Shown here in pieces: positions 16,730-25,255 of a DNA stretch of 46,620 nt. Source of the DNA: Candidatus Aenigmatarchaeota archaeon (GTDB taxonomy: Archaea > Aenigmatarchaeota > Aenigmatarchaeia > QMZS01); NCBI GenBank assembly GCA_030600555.1, contig JAUVLW010000006.1:1-46620 (forward strand), given 5' to 3'. Made by a program: the position numbers and the translations under genes. The stretch's first letter is position 1; each line of letters opens with the position of its first letter. Below the pieces are notes generated by a model, which worked only from the letters and a program-made list of their open reading frames with translations, was not told where the DNA came from and ran no database searches.

Positions 16730-19114
16730 TTAGATTAAACACTCAACCCCAAATTCCCCTTCTTTAAATTCTATTTTATCCGCCCTGTTTGCTCCTTTTA
16801 AATCATCAACAATTGTTTTTAATTTTTCGATTTCTTCGGAGTTTCCATTAATTTCAATTTTACTAACCTGTTTTCCGAGAGATAGTTTGTTCAAGATTTT
16901 CCATTTACGGACTTCTGAAATTACTTTTTTAAATAGCTCTCCGGTCTCAAGAGATTCTTCGTCTTCAATTGAGATTTCAGGAAAACCAGATATGTGGATA
17001 CTTTCATCTTTCTCAGTTTCTTTGAACAAAGATTCATAAATTTCTTCAGTGGTGTAAGGGATGAACGGTGCGAATAGTTTTATCACACCAAGCAATGTTT
17101 CATACAAAGCGTATTTTGCCCCGGATTTGCTTTTTTCATCTTCGCCATAGATTCTGTATTTTACCATCTCAAGATAAAAGTCGCAGAATTCATGTTTAAA
17201 AAATAATTCTGTAACCCTTCTTGCATCGCTCAGTTCATATTTGTCAAAATGTTTGTGGTAATTTTCAACAACTTTTTTGAATTTAGTTAATATCCATTTA
17301 TCCACAATTGTTAATTCAGGTTCCTCAATTTTTTCAATGTTGGAGCTTATGAATCTTGAAGCATTCCATAATTTGATGAGGATATCCATATTGTGTTTTA
17401 AATCTTCTTCCTTGAAAGGCAAATCCTCGCCGACTTTTGATGTTGTCGCCCATAATCTTACAGCATCTGCTGAATATTTTTCAGCAATTTCCAAAGGGTT
17501 AACAACATTGCCGAGAGACTTGCTCATTTTCTTCCCTTTTGAATCAAGGCCGTGACCTGAAATCATTGCGTCTTTCCATGGCAGTTTTCCAGTATGGAAA
17601 TAAGATTTAACGATTGTGTAAAATATCCAGGTTCTGATAATATCATGGGCATTTGGTCTCAGGCTCATAGGGAATGTTTTTTCAAAGAAATTTTCATCTT
17701 CTTTCCACTTTGTATTTATCAATGGGGATATGGATGAGGTAAACCAGGTATCAAATACATCTTTTTCCAGGATTATATTATTGGAGTTGCATTTAGGGCA
17801 TTTTTCTGGTTTATCTTTTTCCGGGTCCACGGGAAGTTGTTCATCTTCAGGCAAAATAATCTCGCCGCAATCTCCGCAGTACCACACAGGGAAATAGATT
17901 CCATAGTATCTTTGTCTTGAGATACACCAGTCCCATTTAAGGTTTGCGACCCAGTCTTCATAACGCTTCCTGTAAAAATCCGGGTGCCAGTTTAATTCTC
18001 TTCCAAGTTCAATAAATTTTTCTTTGTGGTTCAGGATATCCACAAACCATTGTTTTGTGACAATAAATTCAACTGGGGTTTTACATCTCCAGCACACCCC
18101 AACGTTTTGTTTAAGTTCTTCCTGTTTGTATAAAATATTTTTCTCTTTTAAATCCACAATTATTTTTTCCTTTGCTTTTTTTAGTTCCAGTCCAGCATAT
18201 TGTTTTCCAAGTTCATTTAATTTCCCGTCTTTTGTGATGCATATCTTAAGAGGAAGGTCATAAATTTTCCACCATTCAATATCTGTTTTATCTCCAAAAG
18301 TGCATATCATTACAGCCCCAGTCCCAAATTCAGGATCTACTTTTTCATCGCTTATAATTTTAACGCTCTGACCGAAAATTGGAATGATAGCTTTTTCCCC
18401 AACATAATCTTTGTATTTTTTGTCTTCAGGGTGGACAAGAATTCCAACGCATGCTGGCAGTAATTCTGGTCTTGTTGTGGCTATTTTTATTTCACCCCCA
18501 TTTTCCATTTCAAATTTAAGATAATTGAATTTTGCTGTTCTTCCCATATCTTCAATTTCTGCCTGCGCAAGAGCGGTTTGGTGGAAAGGACACCAGATTG
18601 TTGGTTCTTCTCTCCTATAAATTTTATCTTTTTTATATAGGTCTATAAATGACCTTTGAGCCTGTTTCTGACAGAAAAAATTAATTGTCCGGTAAAGAAG
18701 ATCATAATTCCATGAAAACCCAAGGGAATCAAATATATTTGAATATTCTTTTTCCAGTTCTGTTGCGGTTTCATAGCACATTTCCCTGAATTTGCTTCTT
18801 TCAATTGTGGCTTTTGATACCTTTTTTGTCTCTTCAACATATTTCTCAGTTGGAAGCCCGTTATCATCAAAGCATGCTGGGAAAAGCACTTCAATTCCTT
18901 TCATCCGTTTATACCTCGCCACATACTCGAAATGAGCATAACTCATAACATGCCCTATATGCATCTTTCCTGAAGGAGTAATAGGGGGGACATCAATAGA
19001 GAATATTTCTTTCCCTGAGTTTACATCAAATTTATAAATTTTATTGTTTTTCCACTTTAAATTCCATTTATTTTCAATTTCCTTGAAGTCAGGTTTTTTG
19101 GATAGTTCGCTCAT
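16730..19114 (-). CDS. valS: valyl-tRNA synthetase
   Basis: Class Ia synthetase charging tRNA-Val. HIGH motif is in PSGKMHIGHVMSY (near residue 51), followed by FDDNGLPTEKYVE, the ValRS form. KMSKS is in GLDSKGKKMSKSLGN. Editing segment ATTRPELLPACVG. Zinc-type Cys pairs are CWRC, CGDC and CPKC. 794 aa matches the short archaeal ValRS, with a brief C-terminal region and no long coiled-coil tail. Its start is divergent from the LSm gene. Confidence 0.97.
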   Translation of the reverse strand: MSELSKKPDFKEIENKWNLKWKNNKIYKFDVNSGKEIFSIDVPPITPSGKMHIGHVMSYAHFEYVARYKRMKGIEVLFPACFDDNGLPTEKYVEETKKVSKATIERSKFREMCYETATELEKEYSNIFDSLGFSWNYDLLYRTINFFCQKQAQRSFIDLYKKDKIYRREEPTIWCPFHQTALAQAEIEDMGRTAKFNYLKFEMENGGEIKIATTRPELLPACVGILVHPEDKKYKDYVGEKAIIPIFGQSVKIISDEKVDPEFGTGAVMICTFGDKTDIEWWKIYDLPLKICITKDGKLNELGKQYAGLELKKAKEKIIVDLKEKNILYKQEELKQNVGVCWRCKTPVEFIVTKQWFVDILNHKEKFIELGRELNWHPDFYRKRYEDWVANLKWDWCISRQRYYGIYFPVWYCGDCGEIILPEDEQLPVDPEKDKPEKCPKCNSNNIILEKDVFDTWFTSSISPLINTKWKEDENFFEKTFPMSLRPNAHDIIRTWIFYTIVKSYFHTGKLPWKDAMISGHGLDSKGKKMSKSLGNVVNPLEIAEKYSADAVRLWATTSKVGEDLPFKEEDLKHNMDILIKLWNASRFISSNIEKIEEPELTIVDKWILTKFKKVVENYHKHFDKYELSDARRVTELFFKHEFCDFYLEMVKYRIYGEDEKSKSGAKYALYETLLGVIKLFAPFIPYTTEEIYESLFKETEKDESIHISGFPEISIEDEESLETGELFKKVISEVRKWKILNKLSLGKQVSKIEINGNSEEIEKLKTIVDDLKGANRADKIEFKEGEFGVECLI

Positions 19115-19186
19115 AATTTACGGGAAATATATTTTTATGTATGCCTGTGCGGTATATGGAGTTATTTAAAACTTTTTAATTATCTT

Positions 19187-19405
19187 ATGGAAGAAAACAG
19201 ACCAATAGACGCATTGAATCAGTCAAGAGGAAAAAGAGTGTTGTTAAAACTAAAAAATGGAATCGAAATTTCCGGGACTTTAAAAGCCCACGATCTGCAT
19301 TTAAACATGTGGCTTACCGAGATTGAATTGAAAAGAGACGCTGAGACAACAAAGTTCAAGAACATGCTTGTTAGAGGAGATACAGTATTATTTGTGGTGC
19401 CTTAG
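19187..19405 (+). CDS. LSm/Sm-like archaeal protein
   Basis: 72-residue Sm-fold protein; family members form heptameric rings that bind U-rich RNA and are linked to RNA processing. Sm1 motif: RVLLKLKNGIEISGTLKAHDLHLNMWLTE. Sm2 motif: NMLVRGDTVLFVVP. Length is typical of archaeal SmAP1. Divergent from valS. Confidence 0.93.
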   Translation: MEENRPIDALNQSRGKRVLLKLKNGIEISGTLKAHDLHLNMWLTEIELKRDAETTKFKNMLVRGDTVLFVVP

Positions 19406-19469
19406 TTTAATTTTTGAATGGGTATTGGAGTTAAAAATATTGAGTTGTAATTTTAGTTTTTGATTAATT

Positions 19470-19763
19470 ATGATGTTTGAGAAGAAGATTATAGTTTATA
19501 CTGCAATGTCAAAATATTTATTTTATTTTAGAGAATCTATTTCTAAATTTGTTCTGGAACAGAATTGTGTTCCATTAAATCCATTTCTTTTGTTTAACTA
19601 TTTTCTTCTGGATACTGTTGACCGGGATAAAATCAGGAATGCAAATAATAATCTTGTGGTAATTTCAGATGAACTCTGGGTTTTTGGAAAAATTAGCGAT
19701 GGGGTGCTGGCAGAAATAAAACTTACCAAAGAATTCGGAAAAACAATAAATATTTTAAAATAA
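19470..19763 (+). CDS. nucleoside 2-deoxyribosyltransferase-like protein (zero frame, 97 aa)
   Basis: The fold looks like a small deoxyribosyltransferase/DUF4406-type protein: IIVYTAMSKYL near the N-terminus, then CVPLNPFLLF, DTVDRDKIRNANNNLVVISDELWVFG and ISDGVLAEIKLTKEFGK. The zero frame stops right after this last motif, immediately behind the heptamer T TTA AAA (19754-19760). A -1 shift there continues for 28 sensible codons (IIDNKNIKEISK...VEFEEGLERY) to TGA at 19844-19846, giving 125 aa. This could be a programmed frameshift, a recent one-base mutation or an assembly error. Family assignment is moderate. Confidence 0.6.
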   Translation: MMFEKKIIVYTAMSKYLFYFRESISKFVLEQNCVPLNPFLLFNYFLLDTVDRDKIRNANNNLVVISDELWVFGKISDGVLAEIKLTKEFGKTINILK

Positions 19764-19846
19764 TTGACAACAAAAATATTAAGGAAATTTCAAAAACCGG
19801 GGTTGAATTTGAAGAAGGACTGGAAAGATATTCAGGCGAAATTTGA
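19760..19846 (+). other. -1 frame extension of the 19470 gene
   Basis: Reading from 19760 in the -1 frame gives IIDNKNIKEISKTG then VEFEEGLERYSGEI and a stop. It has no start codon of its own and its composition is protein-like, which suggests it is the natural C-terminus of the preceding ORF. Confidence 0.5.
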
Positions 19847-19890
19847 ATCAAAATTCACTGATAAGAAAATTGAATATTAAATTTAAGAAT

Positions 19891-20226
19891 TTAGTTGGGA
19901 TTATTTCCCCGATTCTTTTTCACTTCTTCAATAAGTCTGTTAATTTTTTGTCTGCTTTTTTCAGTGTTGTTTTTTAGGTTTTCTGCTTCTTTTTCCTTAG
20001 CAGATTCAATTTTCTTTATATCCAATAAAATATACAAAATTGCAATATATATTAAGATATAGGTAAAGTTTATAAAAGTATTTAAGAATTTAATATTTGG
20101 TTCAAATAAAAAAATTAAAGGTGAATAATAAATAAACGCAAGTAAAAGATCCCATAAAATCCATTTTTTCCATTTTCCGTAAGCCAAATAGACAAAAGGT
20201 CCAAAGATTAATGTTAAGATATACAT
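19891..20226 (-). CDS. small membrane protein with charged tail, 111 aa
   Basis: Three hydrophobic segments (MYILTLIFGPFVYLAYG, ILWDLLLAFIYYSPLIFLF, INFTYILIYIAILYILLDI) followed by a Lys/Glu-rich coiled tail (ESAKEKEAENLKNN...RLIEEVKKN). Predicted membrane protein with cytoplasmic helix; no family recognised. Divergent from trm1 (65-nt gap). Confidence 0.6.
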   Translation of the reverse strand: MYILTLIFGPFVYLAYGKWKKWILWDLLLAFIYYSPLIFLFEPNIKFLNTFINFTYILIYIAILYILLDIKKIESAKEKEAENLKNNTEKSRQKINRLIEEVKKNRGNNPN

Positions 20227-20291
20227 TTTTGTATTTGTGTTTCATAATAAATATTAATTTTAACTCTAATTGAATTTGATTTTAATAATTT

Positions 20292-21356
20292 ATGAAACTC
20301 AAAACAATCAAAGAAGGAGATATAAAACTCAAAGTCCCTGTTGAAGAAGAGCTGACAAAAAAGATGAGTGTTTTTTATAATCCTGAGATGAAATTTGACA
20401 GAGACCTTTCTGAACTCATAATCTCAGTCCTGAAACCAAAAAAAATCTGCGACTGCCTTGCGGCTTCAGGAGCGAGAGGATTAAGATATAAATCTGTGTT
20501 AAAAGAATCAGAGGTTGTTTTGAATGACCGGAATCCGAACACTGCGGAGGTTATGAAGAAAAACGCAGAACTCAATGAACTAGAGGTCAGGATAGAAAAC
20601 AAAGACGCAAATAAACTGTTGCTGGAAAATTTATTTGATTTCATTGACCTTGACCCATTTGGCTCCCCAATTTACTTTCTTGACTCTGCCGCGAAATCAA
20701 TCAGAAATAAAGGGATTGTTGCTTTGACTGCAACGGACACAGCTCCTCTCTGCGGAACTTCACCCTTAACTTGTTTAAGAAGATATGGGATAAGAAGTTT
20801 GAAAACTGATTTTTACAAAGAGCTTGCTCTAAGGATTTTCATTTCTTCTGCAATGAAAATTTTTTCAAGATACGATATGGCTTTTACCCCAATTTTTTCT
20901 TATTGCCGGAGGCATTATTTTAGGATTTTTGGAAGAGTGACCCGCGGTTGCAAAAAGACAGATTTATTGCTCGAGCAGTTTGATTATATTTCTTATTGTC
21001 AGAAATGCGGTTTTCACAAAACAGGAATGAGTGATAAATGCGATAATTGCGGGAATAAATTAAATCTGATTGGCAAAATATTTACAGGTAATTTTGCTTC
21101 CCCAGAATTCTGCGTAAAACTTGAAAAAGAATCAAATGAAAAATATGCTTATTTGTCGGAGTTTATAAATCAGATAAGAGTTGAGCAGGATTATTTTTTG
21201 TATTATGATATTCACAAAATATGCAAACTAAATCATAAGCAGATAAAAAAGAAAAAGTTTTTACTTGAAAAACTGGATGGATGCAAAACGCATTTTTTGG
21301 ATACAGGAATAAAAACCAACAAAGACTTTAGCGAGATTCTAAAAATCCTTGACTGA
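20292..21356 (+). CDS. trm1: tRNA (guanine26-N2)-dimethyltransferase
   Basis: Forms m2,2G at position 26 of tRNAs using SAM. The 354-aa protein shows VFYNPEMKFDRDLS at the N-terminus, LAASGARGLRYK (SAM motif I region), and catalytic motif IV IDLDPFGSP. CGTSPLTCLRRYG and the zinc ribbon CQKCGF...CDNCG are in the C-terminal domain. All are family hallmarks. It may act on the tRNAs of this window: both have G at the position corresponding to 26. Confidence 0.96.
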   Translation: MKLKTIKEGDIKLKVPVEEELTKKMSVFYNPEMKFDRDLSELIISVLKPKKICDCLAASGARGLRYKSVLKESEVVLNDRNPNTAEVMKKNAELNELEVRIENKDANKLLLENLFDFIDLDPFGSPIYFLDSAAKSIRNKGIVALTATDTAPLCGTSPLTCLRRYGIRSLKTDFYKELALRIFISSAMKIFSRYDMAFTPIFSYCRRHYFRIFGRVTRGCKKTDLLLEQFDYISYCQKCGFHKTGMSDKCDNCGNKLNLIGKIFTGNFASPEFCVKLEKESNEKYAYLSEFINQIRVEQDYFLYYDIHKICKLNHKQIKKKKFLLEKLDGCKTHFLDTGIKTNKDFSEILKILD

Positions 21357-21428
21357 AATTTCAAATATATTTGACTGAAATTTATGAATTTATCTGGTGG
21401 AGATTCTAAATATACTTGACTGGAATTC
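21349..21428 (+). repeat. short direct repeats from the trm1 3' end
   Basis: TTGACTGAAATTT occurs at 21349-21361 (containing the trm1 stop) and 21371-21383, and TTGACTGGAATTC at 21416-21428. The longer block AGATTCTAAA-n-CTTGACTG around the trm1 stop is repeated imperfectly about 67 nt downstream. This looks like a local tandem duplication of the gene's end. Confidence 0.7.
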
Positions 21429-21451
21429 TAAAATTATTAGAATTGATTTTT
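21424..21451 (+). terminator. possible trm1 terminator hairpin
   Basis: Perfect inverted repeat AATTCTAA-n5-TTAGAATT (21424-21444) is followed by a run of Ts (gattttttag). Low GC makes the hairpin weak; the T-run alone could terminate archaeal RNA polymerase. Confidence 0.4.
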
Positions 21452-21499
21452 TAGATTGTATAAATGATATTTTTTGAATAATTGACCAAAATCAAAAAG

Positions 21500-21514
21500 T
21501 TATTATATATAAAT
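21500..21514 (+). promoter_or_regulatory. TATA box for treT-like gene
   Basis: The run ttattatatataaat lies about 15-29 nt before the ATG at 21529. At this spacing transcription would start at or next to the start codon, so a leaderless mRNA is expected. Confidence 0.5.
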
Positions 21515-21528
21515 AACGATTATAATAA

Positions 21529-22758
21529 ATGGTTAAAGCGAGGAATTTAAAAGACTACCGGAAAATTGTTGGCAAGGCTGTGATGGATGAAATTTATTCA
21601 AAGGCAGAGAAATTTTCAGACAAACATATTGTTTGCATCAGTTCAACTTATCAGGGCGGTGGCGTTGCAGAGCTTTTGAATAATCTTGTATTTTTATTTG
21701 ATGAAATTGGAATTGATTTTGGATGGAGGATTCTGCATGGCTCCCCGGACTTTTTTGGTGTTACCAAAAAGTTTCATAATGCCTTGCAGGGTGAAAATAT
21801 AAATTTATCTGACAGAAAGAAAGAATTATATTGCGAGACAAACAGGCGATTTTCAACTTTTACTCATTTATGCAATCAACATACCCACCATGATTTAGTT
21901 ATAGTTCATGATCCCCAGCCATTGCCTTTAATTAATTTTTATAAAAAGAAACAACCCTGGATATTCAGACTCCACATTGACGTATCTCATCCGAATTTGA
22001 AGGTATGGAATTATTTAAAACCATTTATTGAAAAATATGATAGCTTAGTAATTTCAAAGGAAGAATATAGGAAGAATTTATCAATACCTCAGAATATTAT
22101 TTATCCGGCAATAGATCCTTTGTCGCAAAAAAACAGATTCTTATCTGAGAAAGCCGTTGATAGGATTTTAGGGAAATTTGGAATCCGAGATAATAAACCA
22201 ATTATTTCCCAGGTTTCAAGGTTTGATAAATGGAAAGACCCAATTGGAGTTATTAAGATATTTGAGTATGTGAGGAAAAGAGTAAATTGCCAATTGATTC
22301 TACTGGGTTCTCTTGCTACAGATGACCCTGAAGGACAGGCTTTGTTCAAAAAAGTTGAAAGAAAGGCGGAAAAAAGCAAGTACAAGCGAGATATTAAAGT
22401 GATTCTTGTTGAGAATGAAGCTCTTGTAAATGCCCTTCAAAGAGCATCTTCAGTGGTAATCCAGAAATCAATAAGAGAAGGATTTGGATTAACTGTGTCA
22501 GAGGCTTTATTCAAAGGAACTCCTGTAGTGGCTTCAAAAGTAGGGGGAATTCCTTTACAGGTAATTGATTCAGAAAACGGGTATCTTCATGAACCTAATG
22601 ATATAAAAGGTTTTGGCGAGAGTGTGATAAAATTATTGAAAGATGAGGTATTAAGAACTCAGTTTGGGTCTAAAGGTTATCTGCACGTAAAGGATAATTT
22701 CCTAATTACCAGATTATTGCTTGACTGGCTTAATCTATTTGAGAAATATATTAAGTGA
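21529..22758 (+). CDS. trehalose synthase-like glycosyltransferase (GT4, TreT type)
   Basis: 409-residue GT-B glycosyltransferase. The N-terminal domain has CISSTYQGGGVAELLNNLV and GWRILHGSPDFF, which are typical of TreT (trehalose from NDP-glucose and glucose). The C-terminal domain has SQVSRFDKWKDPIGVI, QKSIREGFGLTVSEALFKGTPVVASKVGGIP, the EX7E GT4 motif region. A trehalose role, as osmolyte or storage sugar, follows from similarity only; other sugar acceptors are possible. Confidence 0.85.
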   Translation: MVKARNLKDYRKIVGKAVMDEIYSKAEKFSDKHIVCISSTYQGGGVAELLNNLVFLFDEIGIDFGWRILHGSPDFFGVTKKFHNALQGENINLSDRKKELYCETNRRFSTFTHLCNQHTHHDLVIVHDPQPLPLINFYKKKQPWIFRLHIDVSHPNLKVWNYLKPFIEKYDSLVISKEEYRKNLSIPQNIIYPAIDPLSQKNRFLSEKAVDRILGKFGIRDNKPIISQVSRFDKWKDPIGVIKIFEYVRKRVNCQLILLGSLATDDPEGQALFKKVERKAEKSKYKRDIKVILVENEALVNALQRASSVVIQKSIREGFGLTVSEALFKGTPVVASKVGGIPLQVIDSENGYLHEPNDIKGFGESVIKLLKDEVLRTQFGSKGYLHVKDNFLITRLLLDWLNLFEKYIK

Positions 22759-22806
22759 TTTCGAAACCAGCTTTAATGATTTGTATAACATAATACAGAT
22801 TAAATA

Positions 22807-23358
22807 ATGAGGGGTGTAAATATTATAATTGGAGAAATTTATTTGATAAGTCTTGTGATTGTTATTATTGCGCTTACCTTTGGTTTTTATCAGACAACTT
22901 TGTATAAAACCGGCGATACTCTGGAGAAAGAAGAGCAAGCAAGATATTGCAATCAGATGTCAAATTTTATGATTTCAGATGTTGTTTCCAAAAATATAAC
23001 GGTTTTGAATACAGGCGGAACTGAATTGAATATAGATAATTTTCTCATATATGTTTCGGGCAATAATATGTTTTATACTTATGCGGGGGATAATATTCTG
23101 GATATCGGGGAAAGTGTCACTTTCGAGTTGGCTATAAAACCCCCGGACACTTCGGAGATAAAAATAATGGGTGACTGTGAGTCAGGGGATATATATGTTA
23201 TTGGTTCAGTTCATTTCTGCGGGGATTTAAACTGCGACCCAAAAGAATGTTCTGAAGGTTGTTTTTTGGATTGCGATGTAGTTTATTGTTGCGGAAATGG
23301 GTATTGCGATTCAGCAATTGGAGAAAATACTAGCAGTTGTCTCGTAGATTGCCCTTAA
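22807..23358 (+). CDS. pilin-like membrane-anchored protein with Cys-rich C-terminus
   Basis: 183 residues. The N-terminal hydrophobic helix (IIIGEIYLISLVIVIIALTFGFYQTTLY) resembles archaeal pilin-like N-termini, but no clear class III signal cleavage site is seen. A beta-rich middle with NTGGTELNIDNFLIY follows. The C-terminal about 45 residues hold 12 Cys in two copies of a CG(D/N)..C-n-C-n-DC motif (CGDLNCDPKECSEGC, CGNGYCDSAIGENTSSC), common in secreted archaeal proteins and probably disulfide-bonded. Confidence 0.7.
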   Translation: MRGVNIIIGEIYLISLVIVIIALTFGFYQTTLYKTGDTLEKEEQARYCNQMSNFMISDVVSKNITVLNTGGTELNIDNFLIYVSGNNMFYTYAGDNILDIGESVTFELAIKPPDTSEIKIMGDCESGDIYVIGSVHFCGDLNCDPKECSEGCFLDCDVVYCCGNGYCDSAIGENTSSCLVDCP

Positions 23359-23370
23359 GTTTATAATTAA

Positions 23371-23736
23371 TTAAATACTATCCAAATATTTATTTCTCGC
23401 TGATTTAATTGTTCCAGTTACCCCGAGTGACATGATGCAGACTTTTTTCCCATAGATTTCAGGTATCAATGCAAGGGAGAGTCTTACAAGTTCAACATCT
23501 TTTGGAAGACATTTCAATACAAATATCTGCTGTTTCGTGTCATATAATTCCTGGAGAAATCTGAAATTTGTTTGTCCAAATCTTAGGCTTCCGAATAAAT
23601 TAATTGTGTTGCTAAAAATAGCTTTAATTAACTCTTCAAATTCTATTTTCTGATCAGAGATAACTTTAAATATGAGGTATCTTTTTTTCTCTCTGCAGGA
23701 AGAGGGCAGGGTTTTAGTTCTATTTTCCATGTTCAA
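23371..23736 (-). CDS. rnp2: RNase P protein Pop5 (Rpp14/Pop5 family)
   Basis: Protein subunit of archaeal RNase P, which removes 5' leaders of tRNA precursors. 121 residues; KKRYLIFKVIS at the N-terminus, LFGSLRFGQTNFRFLQEL and LIPEIYGKKVCIMSLGVTGTIKSARNKY are the conserved blocks. It overlaps the end of rpp30 by 17 nt, the usual rpp30-pop5 gene pair; in the enzyme the two form a complex. Confidence 0.93.
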   Translation of the reverse strand: MNMENRTKTLPSSCREKKRYLIFKVISDQKIEFEELIKAIFSNTINLFGSLRFGQTNFRFLQELYDTKQQIFVLKCLPKDVELVRLSLALIPEIYGKKVCIMSLGVTGTIKSARNKYLDSI

Positions 23737-24421
23737 TATAAACAGAGTCCAACGGTTGTTTTAGTTTTTCCCTGTTCTTAAAAATTAATTTCTCAGCCAG
23801 TTCTGAGTTTGCAATTAAGGCATCATACATTTCTGCTCCGAGGCAGAAAGACAGACTCGATAATTCTTTTCCGCTTCTCAGTTCAAATAGTTCAACTGCT
23901 CCGGAGTTTACAATAAATTTTGTTTTTAGTCTGAGGCACAATCTAAGAATCTCTTTCATTCTGTTTAATTCTTTTATCCGTTCCATACCTTTTGACAACA
24001 ATAGTTCTCTGAAATTTAATTCTATAATAGTGTTATGGATTTTTGCTTCTCTGCAACAGATGTGGTCGAGTCCAGAATCATGCCTGCTTTTTTCAGGATG
24101 GCATAAAATATCAACATAATCAGAGGAACATGCCAGCCGGTTTATTTCATAATCTCCTCCGGACACTAAAATCACCTCAACTTTTCTTCTCAATTCTTTT
24201 GCTTTTTTCAGAATGTTATTTTGATCTTCCTGAATGAGAACTCCGGTAATTAAGTCTAGATTGGTTTTTTTCTTAAGTTCCTGAATTTTTGTTAAATATT
24301 TTTCCAGATTTTCATTGGAATTCATCACTAAACATACGCCTGTCAGTCCAAGAGTTTCTGCTCTCTCCAATAAATTCTCAATGTTTGCTGATGCATTTAA
24401 ATCATAAAATTTGTGCTCCAT
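23720..24421 (-). CDS. rnp3: RNase P protein Rpp30 (p30)
   Basis: TIM-barrel-type RNase P subunit, partner of Pop5. 233 residues; FYDLNASANIENLLERAETLGLTGVCLVM at the N-terminus, ILVSGGDYEINRLACSSDYVDILCHPE, GLDHICCREAKIHNTIIELNFRELL are the typical order of motifs. The start codon faces the 364-nt non-coding stretch with GTGAAC palindromes, which is its only possible upstream control region. Confidence 0.92.
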   Translation of the reverse strand: MEHKFYDLNASANIENLLERAETLGLTGVCLVMNSNENLEKYLTKIQELKKKTNLDLITGVLIQEDQNNILKKAKELRRKVEVILVSGGDYEINRLACSSDYVDILCHPEKSRHDSGLDHICCREAKIHNTIIELNFRELLLSKGMERIKELNRMKEILRLCLRLKTKFIVNSGAVELFELRSGKELSSLSFCLGAEMYDALIANSELAEKLIFKNREKLKQPLDSVYIEHGK

Positions 24422-24785
24422 ATTAATAATTGTCTAATAAATTACGCTATTTAATGGAATTAAGTTCACATGAACTTCACAGGAAGTTTTTTTGGGTTTG
24501 TGAACCTGTTTAGAAAGATGTGTGAACTTTAGTATTTCAGTGTTTATAGCAGTATATGCCAAGGATTCGCGTGTACAAGACGTGAAGTTGATGGTTCCAC
24601 GTGAAACAAAGGTGTCCCTCCAAATGCAGTAAATATGAACTTCATTTCCAAGTGAACTTTGAGTTCACGTTCATTTTTGCGTGAACTGAGTTTATCCAAT
24701 TTTTGTTTGCAGATGGTTTGAATGGAACAGTTTCATTTCAATAAATACAAAATAAATTCTTTTATTTTCAGATAATTAAATAAGA
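24422..24785. promoter_or_regulatory. 364-nt non-coding region rich in GTGAAC inverted repeats
   Basis: No ORF or tRNA found. Six copies of GTGAAC/GTTCAC occur (24464, 24500, 24522, 24652, 24663, 24681) with several near matches. Two perfect palindromes stand out: AAGTTCA-CA-TGAACTT (24462-24477) and GTGAACT-TTG-AGTTCAC (24652-24668). At 24594-24615 GTTCCACGTGAAACAAAGGTGT resembles an archaeal origin recognition box. Base composition is less AT-biased than other gaps. Possible roles are an operator array for the rpp30-pop5 operon, a replication origin or an RNA gene. Confidence 0.5.
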
Positions 24786-25247
24786 TTACATCCCAACATC
24801 AAAAGCTTTCCTGAAGATAAGACCTGAAATCACAGATGTAATTATAAATATTCCCAACCACCCAAGTTGATTTCCAACAAAAGGAATAGAAAAAGGAAGG
24901 TTCAAAACAGCGTTGCTAAAGAACATTGGGATTATATAAAAAGCAACAAGAACAACGAGGCTGGATATCATCATAGGTTTCATAGTTTGTCCCATCATTT
25001 TCTTCTGAATTCCAACGCTTTTTGACATTAATTTGTTTAATTTTTCGGTTTTTGGAGCTTCGCCATCTTTGGTGTTTTTCATTTCTTTGCTAACAATTTT
25101 CATTTCTTTATTTGTTTTTTTCATCTCCGCTTTTAGTGCTTTAACTAAATCAACATCCATTAATTTTTTCTGGATTAGTGTTTGAATTAGGCTAACAGAA
25201 ATAGTAATTAGCACAATCATCAGGACTTCCATAACTATATAAAACAT
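24786..25247 (-). CDS. DUF106/EMC3-like membrane protein (Oxa1 superfamily)
   Basis: 153 residues with three transmembrane helices (about 4-22, 93-112, 128-147) and a charged cytoplasmic coiled coil between the first two (KALKAEMKKTNKEMKIVSKEMKN). This topology and MMGQTMKPMMISSLVVLVAFYIIPMFF are typical of archaeal DUF106 proteins, homologues of YidC/Oxa1/EMC3 insertases that help insert membrane proteins. The start codon is 8 nt from that of the divergent recJ-like gene. Confidence 0.9.
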   Translation of the reverse strand: MFYIVMEVLMIVLITISVSLIQTLIQKKLMDVDLVKALKAEMKKTNKEMKIVSKEMKNTKDGEAPKTEKLNKLMSKSVGIQKKMMGQTMKPMMISSLVVLVAFYIIPMFFSNAVLNLPFSIPFVGNQLGWLGIFIITSVISGLIFRKAFDVGM

Positions 25248-25255
25248 TATATTAG

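Noticed and set aside
21349-21428. CRISPR-like repeats after trm1
   Set aside because: Only three degenerate 13-nt copies with irregular spacing, derived from the trm1 end; no cas genes in the window.
24422-24785. RNase P RNA or SRP RNA in the non-coding gap beside rpp30
   Set aside because: No recognisable conserved core of either RNA on either strand; the repeated GTGAAC motifs do not fit those RNAs.
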